53,653 nt of DNA from an uncultured Gammaproteobacteria bacterium (GCA_947259075.1 CAMYKQ010000039.1:1-53653); one strand, 5' to 3'; positions 29,877 to 38,744 are shown, numbered from the stretch's first letter. The notes: generated by a model not told the origin, from the sequence alone. Translations and numbers: made by a program.

Positions 29877-31717
29877 AGGTCAGGACCCACGTTGATGTGC
29901 AAGCGGAAGGGGGTGCCGGGAGCGCTCAGGCCCCAGGCAAAATCAATGCGTATAGGGCCGACGGGGGAGACCCAGCGCAGACCGAAACCCGCGCCTTCCT
30001 TGAGCGGCTCCTGCCAATCGTTGATGGCATTGCCTTTGTCGAAGAACAGCGCAGCGCTCCATTTTTGCGCGAAGCGGTATTCGTACTCCAGACTGCCTAC
30101 CAATAAATGTTCGCCGCCGACCACCTGGTTTTGGTCGTTGCGCGGCGCAAGCGTGTTGTAGGCGTAGCCGCGCACGCTTTGGCTGCCGCCCGTAAAAAAG
30201 CGCACCGAGGCAGGCAGGCTGCGGATGGGGTCGAGCAAGGTGGTGCCCGCATCCCCGCGCGCGATGAAGCGATGGCGGCTGCCGAGGCTGGTGACCGCCT
30301 TGGCCTGCGTACGCAGTTGCACGAATTCGTGGTCCGAGATCACGGCGGGGTGCGCGCCGCGCACATCGAAGAGCAAGCGCAGTCCACGGCGGGGATAGGT
30401 GCGATTGTCCGCGCTCACCCGCGAATAGGTGATGCCGGGAATGAGCAGCACGGAGTCACCGCGGTCGCCGCCGACGCTGAAGGACTCGGTTTGGTATTTG
30501 AGATAAAGATTTTCCAGCCAGCCGGAGCCGCGGGCAAGGGTGCGGCTCAAGCCCACGGTGAAGGTTTCGCTGCGGCTGACATCGGGGTGTTCATCAGCCC
30601 AGCTGGTGGTTAGCGCGATTTCGTCGGTGCGCGGGTCACGGATCGGCCAGATATAGCGGGTGCTGAGACTTTCATCAATTTCGGAGAGCTGGTAATCGGC
30701 GCTGAAGCGATGACCGCGGTCGTTGATCCGCCGGTTTTCCCAGCCCAGCCGGCCGCGGGCGCCGGTGTCGGTGCCGTAACCGGCGCCCGCGGTGTAACGG
30801 TGCTTAGGACGCGGGGTGAGGTTAACCTCGATAGGCACTCGCAGCTCTTCGGCCAAATCTTGTTGCGGCTCAATTTCGATATTGGCGAAGTAATCGCTGT
30901 CGAATAAGGCGCCTTGTAAATCCAGTAATTCGCCGATCCGGTAGGGTGAGCCGGATTGAAATTGCACGAAGCGCTGGATGAAGTCGTCGCGCAAGACGTC
31001 TTGATGAAAAATCACCTCGCCGAATTGGTAGCGCTCGCCGCTGTTAACGTGGATTTGCACCTCGGCGGTGTTGGCCTCCGGATCGATCAGCAGTTCATTG
31101 GTGACGAACTTGAAATTGAAATAACCGCGTTCGTTGGCGAAGCGCTGAAAACTCTCTTTGCCCTTTTTGTACTCGCGTTGATCGAGGATGTCGCCGCGGT
31201 GTAAAGGAAAGTTCCGCAGCAATTTTTGGAAGTCAGGGTCTTGTTCGCCCGCGCCTTCGAGGGTGATGTTCACCTCGGTGACGCGCACCGGCGGTCCCGG
31301 GTCGATCTCATAGTGCGCGATCCACTGGCCGTTTTTTTCACTAAGGCTGGCGCTGGCTTTACTTTGGTAATAGCCGAAGGGCGCCAAGGCCTCGGCGATC
31401 TCCTTGACGGCTTTTTGGTGATAACGCCGCAGCCGGCCCTCGTCGAGGGCGGGGTCGGCGCGTTGTTGTTCGACGGTGAGGTAGGCCCGGACATTGTCCA
31501 GCAGCTCACCCTTGACCCCGTCGATGCGCACGTCCACGTTCAGCGCGGCGCGGGCGGGGGTGAGGAGACAGAGCCAGGCCAGCCAGAATAGCGCCCAGCC
31601 CGTCACGTTGCGTACACGGCAACGCGCGCTGTCCACCCCTGGCCGCGAACGCGGGGCGGCGGGCGGAGGCGAGCTTGTAGCTGGCATGGTTGGGTGAACT
31701 GGTGAGTTGCGGTCCAT
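29873..31717 (-). CDS. tamA: outer-membrane assembly protein TamA (Omp85 family)
   Basis: 614 residues, a little long because the N-terminus carries about 40 residues before the hydrophobic signal (GWALFWLAWLCLLTPARAALN). The true start may be internal, though no better ribosome site is visible. POTRA repeats occupy about 60-300 (DVRIDGVKGELLDNVRAYL onward). A C-terminal 16-strand Omp85 barrel follows, with the conserved lid motif region SVRFFTGGSQSVRGYAYN and terminal RIDFAWGLS. TamA is the outer-membrane partner of TamB, encoded directly downstream. Confidence 0.94.
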   Translation of the reverse strand: MDRNSPVHPTMPATSSPPPAAPRSRPGVDSARCRVRNVTGWALFWLAWLCLLTPARAALNVDVRIDGVKGELLDNVRAYLTVEQQRADPALDEGRLRRYHQKAVKEIAEALAPFGYYQSKASASLSEKNGQWIAHYEIDPGPPVRVTEVNITLEGAGEQDPDFQKLLRNFPLHRGDILDQREYKKGKESFQRFANERGYFNFKFVTNELLIDPEANTAEVQIHVNSGERYQFGEVIFHQDVLRDDFIQRFVQFQSGSPYRIGELLDLQGALFDSDYFANIEIEPQQDLAEELRVPIEVNLTPRPKHRYTAGAGYGTDTGARGRLGWENRRINDRGHRFSADYQLSEIDESLSTRYIWPIRDPRTDEIALTTSWADEHPDVSRSETFTVGLSRTLARGSGWLENLYLKYQTESFSVGGDRGDSVLLIPGITYSRVSADNRTYPRRGLRLLFDVRGAHPAVISDHEFVQLRTQAKAVTSLGSRHRFIARGDAGTTLLDPIRSLPASVRFFTGGSQSVRGYAYNTLAPRNDQNQVVGGEHLLVGSLEYEYRFAQKWSAALFFDKGNAINDWQEPLKEGAGFGLRWVSPVGPIRIDFAWGLSAPGTPFRLHINVGPDL

Positions 31718-31856
31718 CGTTATTGATCACTGAGCGCCGCCACAGTATAGCCGGATCGGACGCCCCGCCGCGAATCTCGCATCCGCCGCGGAAAATGGAC
31801 TGCGCGGGGCGCGGCGAATTTGTTTATCATGGCGGTTTTTCCGGCGGGAGTGGCCC

Positions 31857-32771
31857 ATGGCGGCGGTGAATGACGAGGTGATCGCGCAGTTGCACAGCCT
31901 GCGCGATTTTGTGCGCTGGGGCGCGAGCCGTCTCAATGAGGCGGGGGTGTATTTCGGCCACGGCAGCGATAATGCGGTGGACGAGGCCCTGTACCTGGTC
32001 TTGCACGCGCTGCATCTGCAGCCGGGCCTGCCCGCGGAGTTGATGTCCGGCCGTCTCACCATGGACGAGCGCCGCGCGGTGCTGCGGTTGCTCACGCGGC
32101 GCATCGATGAGCGCCTGCCCGCGGCCTATCTCACCCATCAGGCCTGGTTCGCGGGTCTGCGTTTTTACGTGGACGAGCGGGTGCTGGTGCCGCGCTCACC
32201 CATGGCCGAGCTGATCGAGCAAGGCTTTCAGCCCTGGTTACAGGCCGGGGTGGAGCGGGTGCTGGACATCGGCACCGGCAGCGGCTGCATCGCCATCGCC
32301 TGCGCCCACGCTTTCCCCGAGGCCGAGGTGGACGCGGCCGACGTCTCGGCGGACGCGCTGGCGGTGACGCGCAAGAATATTGAAGACCATGGCCTGGGCG
32401 GGCGGGTGCATGCGCTGCATTCCGATGTGTTTTCCTCTTTGCGCGGGCGGCGTTATCAACTCATCGTCAGCAACCCGCCCTATGTCGACGCCGCGGACAT
32501 GGCGGCCCTGCCCGCCGAATACCGCCACGAGCCGGCCCTGGGTTTGGCGGCGGGCGAAGACGGCTTGGACATCGTGCTGCGCATCCTGCGCGAGGCGCCG
32601 GATTATTTGAGCGAAGACGGCCTATTGGTGGTGGAGGTGGGCAACAGTGAAACGGCCTTGCTCGAACGTTTCCCCGACGTGCCTTTCGTGTGGCCCGAAT
32701 TCGCGCGGGGCGGCGGCGGTATACTCCTACTGGATTACTCAGCTTTGCAGCGCCATCACCACCTGTTTTGA
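31857..32771 (+). CDS. prmB: ribosomal protein L3 N5-glutamine methyltransferase
   Basis: 304 residues with GGGAG before ATG 31857. It methylates a glutamine of ribosomal protein L3. The N-terminal helical domain has the PrmB-type start with FVRWGASRLNEAGVYFGHG. The SAM site is VLDIGTGSGCIAIA, and the catalytic NPPY is in IVSNPPYVDAADM. VPRSPMAELIEQGF distinguishes PrmB from PrmC. It is divergent from tamA. Confidence 0.93.
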   Translation: MAAVNDEVIAQLHSLRDFVRWGASRLNEAGVYFGHGSDNAVDEALYLVLHALHLQPGLPAELMSGRLTMDERRAVLRLLTRRIDERLPAAYLTHQAWFAGLRFYVDERVLVPRSPMAELIEQGFQPWLQAGVERVLDIGTGSGCIAIACAHAFPEAEVDAADVSADALAVTRKNIEDHGLGGRVHALHSDVFSSLRGRRYQLIVSNPPYVDAADMAALPAEYRHEPALGLAAGEDGLDIVLRILREAPDYLSEDGLLVVEVGNSETALLERFPDVPFVWPEFARGGGGILLLDYSALQRHHHLF

Positions 32772-32840
32772 AGCGGCGCGGTACCGGCCCGGTGATGAAT
32801 GGCATACAATGCCAGTAGTTTTTTCAGTGGGAGCCTCGCG

Positions 32841-34229
32841 ATGTTTCAATCCCTGGTCTTTGATCCGGAGCTGATACGCCGCTACGACAAGTCCGGTCCG
32901 CGTTACACCTCTTATCCCACGGCGGTGCAATTTCACCACGAATTCGGCGAAGCGGAATACGCTAGCGCCGCGCGCTCCACCAACGGCGTGGTGCCACCCC
33001 GGCCCTTGTCGCTGTATTTCCACATCCCCTTTTGCGACACCCTGTGCTTCTACTGCGGTTGCAATAAAGTCGTGACCAAAAACCGCGCCCGCGCCGCGCC
33101 CTATCTGCAACGCCTGCACAGGGAAATCGAATTGCAGGCCGCGTTGTTCGATGACGAGCGGCCGGTGGAGCAACTGCACTGGGGCGGCGGCACGCCCACC
33201 TTCATCAGTCACGACGAGATGCGCGCGTTGATGGGCAAGACCCGCGAGCAGTTCACCCTGCGCGACGACGACAGCGGCGAATACTCCATCGAAGTGGACC
33301 CGCGCGAGACCGACGACGACACCATCGCCGTGCTGCGCGAGCTGGGCTTCAATCGTTTGAGCCTGGGCGTGCAAGACTTCGAGCCGCGGGTGCAACAGGC
33401 GGTGAACCGGATCCAGTCCGAGCTGAAAACCCTGGCGGTGATGGAGCAGGCGCGCAGGCAGGGATTCAAATCCATCAGCGTCGATTTGATTTACGGGCTG
33501 CCGCTGCAAACCGTCGACAGCTTCGCCCGCACCTTGGACAAGATCATCGCCGCCGCGCCCGACCGGCTGTCGGTGTTCAACTACGCGCATCTGCCCGAGC
33601 TGTTCATGCCGCAAAAGCGCATCAAGGAAGAAGAGCTGCCCAGTCCGGCGGAAAAGCTGGAGATACTCCAGATGTGCATCGAGCGCCTGGCCAAGGCCGG
33701 TTATATTTACATTGGCATGGACCATTTCGCCAAGCCCGACGATGAAATGGCGGTGGCGCAGCGTCACGGCACGCTGTATCGCAATTTTCAGGGTTACTCC
33801 ACCCACGCCGATTGTGATTTGATCGCGCTCGGCATTACCGCCATCGGCAAAGTGGGCGACACCTACAGTCAGAACGTTAAAACCATGGATGAGTATTACG
33901 AGCGCATCGACGCGGACAAGCTGCCGGTATTCCGCGGCGTGCTACTCAATGTCGATGACCTGCTGCGCCGCGAGATCATCACGCAGTTGATCTGTCATTT
34001 CGAACTGAATATGCGCAGTATCGAGCAGCGCTTTGGCATCGACTTCACCCGCTATTTTTCCAAGGAGCTGGCCGAGCTGGCGGCGATGGAAGACGACGGC
34101 TTGCTCGTGGTCTACAACCGCGTGATACGCGTGCAGCCGGCGGGACGCCTGCTGATCCGCAATATCTGCATGGTCTTCGACCGCTATTTGCGCGAGAGCC
34201 AGCCCCAGCGTTTTTCCAAGGTTATTTGA
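32841..34229 (+). CDS. hemN: oxygen-independent coproporphyrinogen III oxidase
   Basis: 462 residues from ATG 32841, where the family start FQSLVFDPELIRRYDKSGPR begins; a longer frame from 32799 is unlikely. It is a radical SAM enzyme decarboxylating coproporphyrinogen III to protoporphyrinogen IX without oxygen. The cluster motif is CDTLCFYCGC (CxxxCxxC). Other family blocks are HWGGGTPTF, SIEVDPRET and GLPLQTVDSFARTL. The C-terminal HemN domain ends with RLLIRNICMVFDRYL. I saw no clear FNR box upstream. Confidence 0.96.
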   Translation: MFQSLVFDPELIRRYDKSGPRYTSYPTAVQFHHEFGEAEYASAARSTNGVVPPRPLSLYFHIPFCDTLCFYCGCNKVVTKNRARAAPYLQRLHREIELQAALFDDERPVEQLHWGGGTPTFISHDEMRALMGKTREQFTLRDDDSGEYSIEVDPRETDDDTIAVLRELGFNRLSLGVQDFEPRVQQAVNRIQSELKTLAVMEQARRQGFKSISVDLIYGLPLQTVDSFARTLDKIIAAAPDRLSVFNYAHLPELFMPQKRIKEEELPSPAEKLEILQMCIERLAKAGYIYIGMDHFAKPDDEMAVAQRHGTLYRNFQGYSTHADCDLIALGITAIGKVGDTYSQNVKTMDEYYERIDADKLPVFRGVLLNVDDLLRREIITQLICHFELNMRSIEQRFGIDFTRYFSKELAELAAMEDDGLLVVYNRVIRVQPAGRLLIRNICMVFDRYLRESQPQRFSKVI

Positions 34230-34255
34230 GCCGCACTGCTAGTTGTCAGCCCGCG

Positions 34256-34425
34256 ACGCGTCACGGAAAGCGAAGCGGGGGCCGAGGGTTCGGCGGCGGA
34301 CGTGAAACGGCATCCGCCTTGAGGTCATCATGATGCGCTGCGCAGTAAAGCGCCGTGACGGACGCAGGGTGTCCGCGGCGTAAGGGGTTGACGTCGCGAG
34401 ACCGGGTTTGATCCGCACGCTTACG
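34256..34425 (+). repeat. diverged copy of dispersed repeat A
   Basis: The core GGACGCAGGGTGTCCGCGGC followed by GTTGACGTCGCGAGACCG matches the better conserved copies at 36232-36412 (inverted) and 52153-52340. The core is a short palindrome. The remaining hemN to cytochrome gap (34426-34611) is AT-rich near its end and carries no gene. Confidence 0.6.
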
Positions 34426-34611
34426 CGCGCCGCGTTTCCGGAGGGCGCGACACATCGGTAGTTGAGTGTCCGCCCGATGTTTTTTTGTCCCTTCTCCCCC
34501 AGGGAGAAGGCTAGGGCGAGGGGAGCAATTTTCCGGCATAAAAAAACAGAGACATTTTTTCAGAAAGTTTTTTCTAAATTTTTATTTTTTTATAAATGCC
34601 AGAGGTGCATC

Positions 34612-34920
34612 ATGAACAAGCAAATCAAGATACTCTCGTTGTCTTTCGCGGCCTTGATGATGGCGGGCGCGCTGAGCGCGGCGCATGCCGCGGGCGATGC
34701 CGCCGCCGGTCACGAAAAGGCCAGCGGTTGCGCCAATTGCCACGGCGCCGACGGCAAGGGCCGCGTGCCGCTCGCCGGTAAGAAAGAGGCCTATCTCCTC
34801 GAGCAATTGCAGGCTTTTAAATCCGGCGCGCGCCAAGAAGCGATGATGAATATGCTGACGAAGAAATTGAGCGATGCGGATATGGCCGATCTCGCCGCGT
34901 ATTTCGCCGCGCAAAAATAA
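34612..34920 (+). CDS. class I c-type cytochrome (c553-like)
   Basis: 102 residues from ATG 34612, with AGAGGTG before it; an open frame further upstream is not coding. A Sec signal peptide (MNKQIKILSLSFAALMMAGA to AHAAG) exports it to the periplasm. One haem is bound by Cys40-Ala-Asn-Cys43-His44. The axial Met is probably one of the two in QEAMMNML. The C-terminal helix DADMADLAAYFAAQK is typical of small electron carriers. It is monocistronic and followed by a REP hairpin. Confidence 0.93.
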   Translation: MNKQIKILSLSFAALMMAGALSAAHAAGDAAAGHEKASGCANCHGADGKGRVPLAGKKEAYLLEQLQAFKSGARQEAMMNMLTKKLSDADMADLAAYFAAQK

Positions 34921-34945
34921 GAGTGCTCGGCGCTAGCGGCAACAT

Positions 34946-34980
34946 CGCCCTCTCCCCGGCCCTCTCCCGGAGGGAGAGGG
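34946..34980 (-). repeat. REP family B palindrome
   Basis: CCCTCTCCC and GGGAGAGGG (34960-34980) form a 9-bp stem with a 3-nt loop, preceded by CGCCCTCTCCCCGG. It matches the inverted repeats bounding the DUF559 cassette inside hsdM, in the orientation of the right-hand copy. It lies just after the cytochrome gene and could also serve as a transcription stop. Confidence 0.8.
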
Positions 34981-35035
34981 GGAAAAGACGCACAAGTTGA
35001 GACCGGGCCAGCAAGCCGAGCGAGCAGTGGTTGCG

Positions 35036-35986
35036 CTATTTTATCCAGCCGATTTCACGCGCGGTGGCGGGGCCGATAATGACCTTGTCTAAGCGTTCGG
35101 GCATCTCGGCGCGCGCCTCGCTGAGAGGGATTCTGCCCGCCATCACTTCCGCCTTGCGTTGCGGCAGTCGCGGTTGCAGCCCGGGTTCGGCATAGCCGTC
35201 GGGATAGAGCGGTTGATTGCTGCCGAGGTCGTATTTGTCCGTCGCTCCCAAGGTGTGCAGCAATTCATGCAACATCACCGTGTCATTTTGCGCCGTCATC
35301 GCCTCGGCGGCGAAGAGCTTGATGACGCCGATCATGCCCTTCTCCAAACCCGTTGAGTGCTCCAGCAGCGGATGGGTCGCGGGATCGTAGTAGAGGGTGA
35401 AGGCGCGCACCTCCGGCGCGGGCCCGTCGTAATGATCCATGCCGTTCGCCCATAGGCGCAGCTTGAGACTCCACCAGATGATCTCAAATACATTGCCCTG
35501 CTTGGGCGGCAAAGGCGGCGCCTCCTTGAGCTCACTCGCCACGGCGATATTCACTGGCTCGCTGATGCCGACGCCATACCGCGCCGCTTCGGTTTTGACC
35601 AAGTGTTCGATGCCGTCAAACCGCGCGGCATCGAGCCGTTCAATATAACGCGCCGCCGCCTCGCTGCCATCGCCGTTGATCGGATACACCACCACGCGCA
35701 GCGGATGATCCCAGCTGGTGCTGCGCAGTTTGGTGAGCCAGGCATCCAAGCCCACCAGCACAAAAATAATCAGCAACAGCCACACCCGGAAGGTTTTAAA
35801 ACGATTGCGGGGCGCGCGTACACGGGCCACGGGATTGGTGCCGCCGCCCTCAACCTCGCGCGCCGCCGCTGGCGCGGCTTTGTCATAGGCCACGCCGCAG
35901 CGCGGGCATTGCCACGCGGGCGTGGCCTCGTCCTTACCGCGAATATGATGGCATTTGGGACAGGCTTTGGCTTCGTTCATGGTCAC
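35036..35986 (-). CDS. membrane-anchored zinc-ribbon metalloprotease-like protein
   Basis: 316 residues from GTG 35986 (an ATG is two codons in). An N-terminal zinc ribbon has CPKC and CPRC (residues 9-12 and 28-31). One membrane helix follows (VWLLLIIFVLVGLDAWL), then a domain with HELLHTLGATDKYD, an HExxHxxGxxD zinc site like that of metzincin peptidases with a third Asp ligand. The topology implies a cytoplasmic ribbon and a periplasmic peptidase domain. I know no characterised homologue. It is convergent with the cytochrome gene. Confidence 0.7.
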   Translation of the reverse strand: MTMNEAKACPKCHHIRGKDEATPAWQCPRCGVAYDKAAPAAAREVEGGGTNPVARVRAPRNRFKTFRVWLLLIIFVLVGLDAWLTKLRSTSWDHPLRVVVYPINGDGSEAAARYIERLDAARFDGIEHLVKTEAARYGVGISEPVNIAVASELKEAPPLPPKQGNVFEIIWWSLKLRLWANGMDHYDGPAPEVRAFTLYYDPATHPLLEHSTGLEKGMIGVIKLFAAEAMTAQNDTVMLHELLHTLGATDKYDLGSNQPLYPDGYAEPGLQPRLPQRKAEVMAGRIPLSEARAEMPERLDKVIIGPATAREIGWIK

Positions 35987-36151
35987 TGTGTCGGCCGTGC
36001 GTTTGACTTGATGAGCCCGGTCTTTCGTAGGCGGGCGAGCGCTTTTTTATTACTTCACCGCGCGCATTTTCCGGTGTGGCAGGGCAGGTGCAGCGGGGGA
36101 GGCGGTAGCAATTCAGGCGTGTTTGCGCCGGTGGCGCCGGGTTGCTGATGC

Positions 36152-36207
36152 GGTCTCAACGAGGCACGCATTCTCCCTCTCCCTCCGGGAGAGGGCCGGG
36201 GAGAGGG
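36152..36207 (+). repeat. 56-bp direct repeat with REP family B hairpin, copy 1
   Basis: It starts GGTCTCAACGAGGCACGCATT and continues into CCCTCTCCC-TCC-GGGAGAGGG (36175-36195), then CCGGGGAGAGGG. Copy 2 at 36439-36494 differs at only a few positions. The two copies flank dispersed repeat A as long direct repeats. Confidence 0.85.
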
Positions 36208-36231
36208 CCGATGTGTCGCGGTCCTCAAGAA

Positions 36232-36412
36232 ACGCTTCGCACCTCCCTGTGCGAATCAAGCTCGGTCTCGCGACGTTGATTCCTTTTGCCGCGGACGTCC
36301 CGCGTCCGCCCCGATGCGTTACTCCGCGGCGCGTCACGGCTAGCACAATGACTGACGCCGCTTCACCTCTGCCGCGGGCTTCTCGCCTTCGCTGCGCGCT
36401 CCTTGGCTCGTC
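36232..36412 (-). repeat. dispersed repeat A, inverted copy
   Basis: Its reverse complement aligns along nearly its whole length, by eye at about 80-85%, with 52153-52340. Shared blocks include GAGAAGCCCGCGG, GAAGCGGCGTCAGTC, GACGTCCGCGGCAAAAGGA and CGCACAGGGAGGTGCGAAGCG. No reading frame is conserved across copies, so it looks like a non-coding mobile or structural repeat. Confidence 0.8.
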
Positions 36413-36438
36413 GACTGCTAGCTCAGTTTGCCGCTCCG

Positions 36439-36494
36439 GTCTCAACGAGGCGCGCATTCTTCCTCTCCCTCAGGGAGAGGGCCGGGGAGAGGGG
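36439..36494 (+). repeat. 56-bp direct repeat with REP family B hairpin, copy 2
   Basis: A near-identical partner of 36152-36207, including GGTCTCAACGAGGC and the CTCCCTCAGGGAG-centred stem. It lies directly after dispersed repeat A. Confidence 0.85.
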
Positions 36495-36744
36495 ATGACT
36501 CGCCGTGATCTATCACCCCATTCTATCTTCACTCCCAGAGTGAGCAGAGACACAAACGCATGAGGCAGGTCTATTAGCCGGCCGTCTCCGCATTGCAACA
36601 GCGCGGATTAACTCTCATCTTTCCGGCCGCTGTGTTAGCATTTTCCCGCAAAGCGGTATCGCGGCCGTAAGCCATGGACAGGTCTGCCGCGCGCGGCGGG
36701 CTTAACTGCCAAGCTATCTGGCATCAAGATATAAGGAGGCGCGG

Positions 36745-37554
36745 ATGAGTGCGAACACCAATCAACCCGACTGGGACACATTGGCCGAGAAGTTCGATGT
36801 CTTTCTGCCGCAGCTTGCGCCCGTGGGCGAGGCCTTGCTCGAGGCGTTGGACGCGCGCCCGGGCGAGCGCATTCTCGACGTCGCCTCCGGCACCGGCGAA
36901 CCCGCGCTGAGTTTGGCGCGGCTGCAACCCCAAGTCGAGATCAGCGGCGTCGATGCCGCCGCCGGCATGGTGCGCGTCGCGCAAAAAAAGGTGACGGCCG
37001 CGGGCTTGCGCAATATCAGCTTCAGCGCCATGCCCGCCGAACAACTCAGCTACGCCGATAATCACTTCGACCGCGTGCTGAGCCGCTTCGGCGTCATGTT
37101 GTTCGAAGACCCGCTGCGCGGCTGCCAGGAAATGCAGCGCGTGCTCAAACCCGGCGGCCGCATCGCCCTGGCGGTGTGGAGCACGCCCGAGACCATGACC
37201 ACCCTGCAATGGGCCATGCAAGTTTTCAAAGACCGCGTGCCCGAAGAACACCAGCCGCCCATGGCCAAGGTCACCCTGCTGGGCCAGCCCGGCGTGTTCG
37301 ACACCTTGCTGCGCCGCTCCGGTTTCACCGCGGTGAAGGTCACGCCGGCCCGCTTCAATTATCACTACACCTCATTCGACGACTATTGGCGCTCGATAGA
37401 AGCCTCCGACATCCTCAAACAACAATTCGACGCCTTGGCCGCCGGGCAGCGCGGCAGCGTGCGCGACGACTTCGCCCGCCTGGCCCGCGGCTATCAAAGC
37501 GCGCACGGCCTGGTCATCCCTCACGAATTCTTGCTGGCGGTGGGGAGCAAGTAG
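36745..37554 (+). CDS. class I SAM-dependent methyltransferase
   Basis: 269 residues with a strong AAGGAGG ahead of ATG 36745. Motif I is ILDVASGTGEPALSLA, then the acidic motif II ISGVDAAAGMV, and motif IV/V region LSRFGVMLFEDPLRGCQEMQRVLKPGGRIALAVWS. It is similar in layout to UbiE/arsenite-type small-molecule methyltransferases; the substrate is unknown. It stands alone between two repeat-rich gaps. Confidence 0.85.
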   Translation: MSANTNQPDWDTLAEKFDVFLPQLAPVGEALLEALDARPGERILDVASGTGEPALSLARLQPQVEISGVDAAAGMVRVAQKKVTAAGLRNISFSAMPAEQLSYADNHFDRVLSRFGVMLFEDPLRGCQEMQRVLKPGGRIALAVWSTPETMTTLQWAMQVFKDRVPEEHQPPMAKVTLLGQPGVFDTLLRRSGFTAVKVTPARFNYHYTSFDDYWRSIEASDILKQQFDALAAGQRGSVRDDFARLARGYQSAHGLVIPHEFLLAVGSK

Positions 37555-37916
37555 GCGTGGTAGCGCCGCCCCTCGTACTCGCGGCGGCTCGCCGCGCCGG
37601 GCGGGTGTTGCTATCAGACAGTGCGCGGCCCGCCCGCCGCGCTGCAGCATGCCTTGCCGTGCAAGCAGTCACCGCCATTGCGGGCAGGGCGCGGCGAATC
37701 ACGGTGCCCGCGGGTGTTATCCGGGGAAGAGCGGCGCCGCCGGAGGGGTGAGCCAAGCAAGTGTCAACGCGCCCATGCCGCCCGTACCCAGCCGCGCCAC
37801 AGGCACGGTAAATTGAAACCGGGCTAGTGACGCCGCGAAATGAAAATAGTATTTTATGACCTTGCCGAGCGCAGCCATTCACAGCGCAACCATTCACACA
37901 TCGAGGAGGCAAGACC

Positions 37917-38015
37917 ATGAGCAAAGCCCAAGACAGTAAAAAAGAAACCAAGAAAAAGCCCGCCAAAACCCTGATGGAAAAACGGGCCGAGAAAAAATCC
38001 AAAAAAGATAAATAA
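37917..38015 (+). CDS. 32-residue lysine-rich small protein
   Basis: A short frame, MSKAQDSKKETKKKPAKTLM and on to KKSKKDK, with 14 lysines. It is preceded by GAGGAGG at ideal spacing (37903-37909) before ATG 37917. The strong ribosome site and uniform composition support a real gene. Similar tiny KKPxKTLxEKRxxKKxKK proteins occur in other gammaproteobacteria, to my recollection, without known function; the charge suggests nucleic-acid or ribosome binding. The 360 bp before it (37555-37916) holds no other gene I can support. Confidence 0.65.
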   Translation: MSKAQDSKKETKKKPAKTLMEKRAEKKSKKDK

Positions 38016-38023
38016 GCCAGCAA

Positions 38024-38055
38024 CACCTCACCCCTCCTTGCGCGAGGAGGGGTAG
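38024..38055 (+). repeat. partial REP family C hairpin
   Basis: ACCCCTCCTT-GCGC-GAGGAGGGGT forms a near-perfect 10-bp stem directly after the small lysine-rich gene. It is the first hairpin of the two-hairpin family seen complete at 38081 and 38241. It may also act as a terminator. Confidence 0.65.
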
Positions 38056-38080
38056 CCCGCAAACCCCAAAGCGCTCCCTG

Positions 38081-38138
38081 CCTTTCTCCCCTCCTCAAAT
38101 GAGGAGGGGTGGCCGCGCAGCGGCCGGGGTGGTTGCGC
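38081..38138 (+). repeat. REP family C, two-hairpin repeat, copy 1
   Basis: CTCCCCTCCTC-AAAT-GAGGAGGGG is followed by GGCCGC-GCA-GCGGCC and GGGGTGGTTGCGC. Copy 2 at 38241-38298 is almost identical in the same orientation. A variant in the opposite orientation lies at 53461-53506. Confidence 0.85.
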
Positions 38139-38240
38139 AAAGAATCCACTCTCGTCAAATCTCCCAGCCCCTTACCCCAAGCCTAGCGTCTTCACTCTCC
38201 CAACACGCGGCAAGCTCAATAAAGCCTCAAGCCCTCCACA

Positions 38241-38298
38241 TCTTTCTCCCCTCATCAAACGAGGAGGGGTGGCCGCGCAGCGGCCGGGGTGGTTGCGC
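38241..38298 (+). repeat. REP family C, two-hairpin repeat, copy 2
   Basis: It has the same two adjacent palindromes as copy 1, with a few substitutions in the first stem and loop. The sequence between the copies (38139-38240) carries no gene. Confidence 0.85.
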
Positions 38299-38744
38299 GC
38301 CCGCACAATACCTCAATCTTCCCGCACGGAGCTGCAGCCGGGCTGCCTCCCTGTGGTAGCATCTCGCACACACGGGGGAGGGAAGGGTGACGCCGCAAAC
38401 ACAACAAAAAGCGCGTGCGAGGAGCGATGGGTTATTAGCCAGTGTTGGCGGGCAAGTGTACACAATAGCGTCCGAGCGAACATGCGCGGTGTGATCCTCC
38501 ACGCCTTGCTATGCAAACAGGGCCACGCGCCTTTCGTTTATCAAGTCACCGGCAGCGGTTATAGTCATGACCTTAACCCGGTGCAACGCTCGCGCTTCAA
38601 CGCCACGGTTCAACAAGAAGGCGGGCGGGAAGTCCTGCATACTGTTGCGTCTTACGACCGAGGGACTCGGCCTGCTGTGATAAATAAGCACATACGAAAG
38701 ATACGGTCTGGCATCTTCTGCCAACCCTCAGCTTTGGACCCCCT
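38299..38744. other. upstream region of hsdM, no supported gene
   Basis: The 446 bp ahead of hsdM contain an open frame that I do not believe: it begins inside REP copy 2 and has no recognisable domain. The hsdM promoter must lie here or further up, but no clear -35/-10 pair stands out. The hsdM start has only a weak ribosome site. Confidence 0.45.

Larger units (their letters stand above)
35987..36744. other. 758-bp repeat-rich intergenic region
   Basis: No gene is supported here. The segment contains two direct copies of a 56-bp sequence with a REP family B hairpin (36152-36207 and 36439-36494). Between them is an inverted copy of dispersed repeat A (36232-36412). From 36500 to 36720 I see nothing recognisable before the ribosome site of the methyltransferase gene. 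Confidence 0.7.

Noticed and set aside
38081-38298. Palindromic repeats considered as a CRISPR remnant
   Set aside because: Only two full copies 102 bp apart, each with two hairpins, and no cas genes; they fit REP elements.
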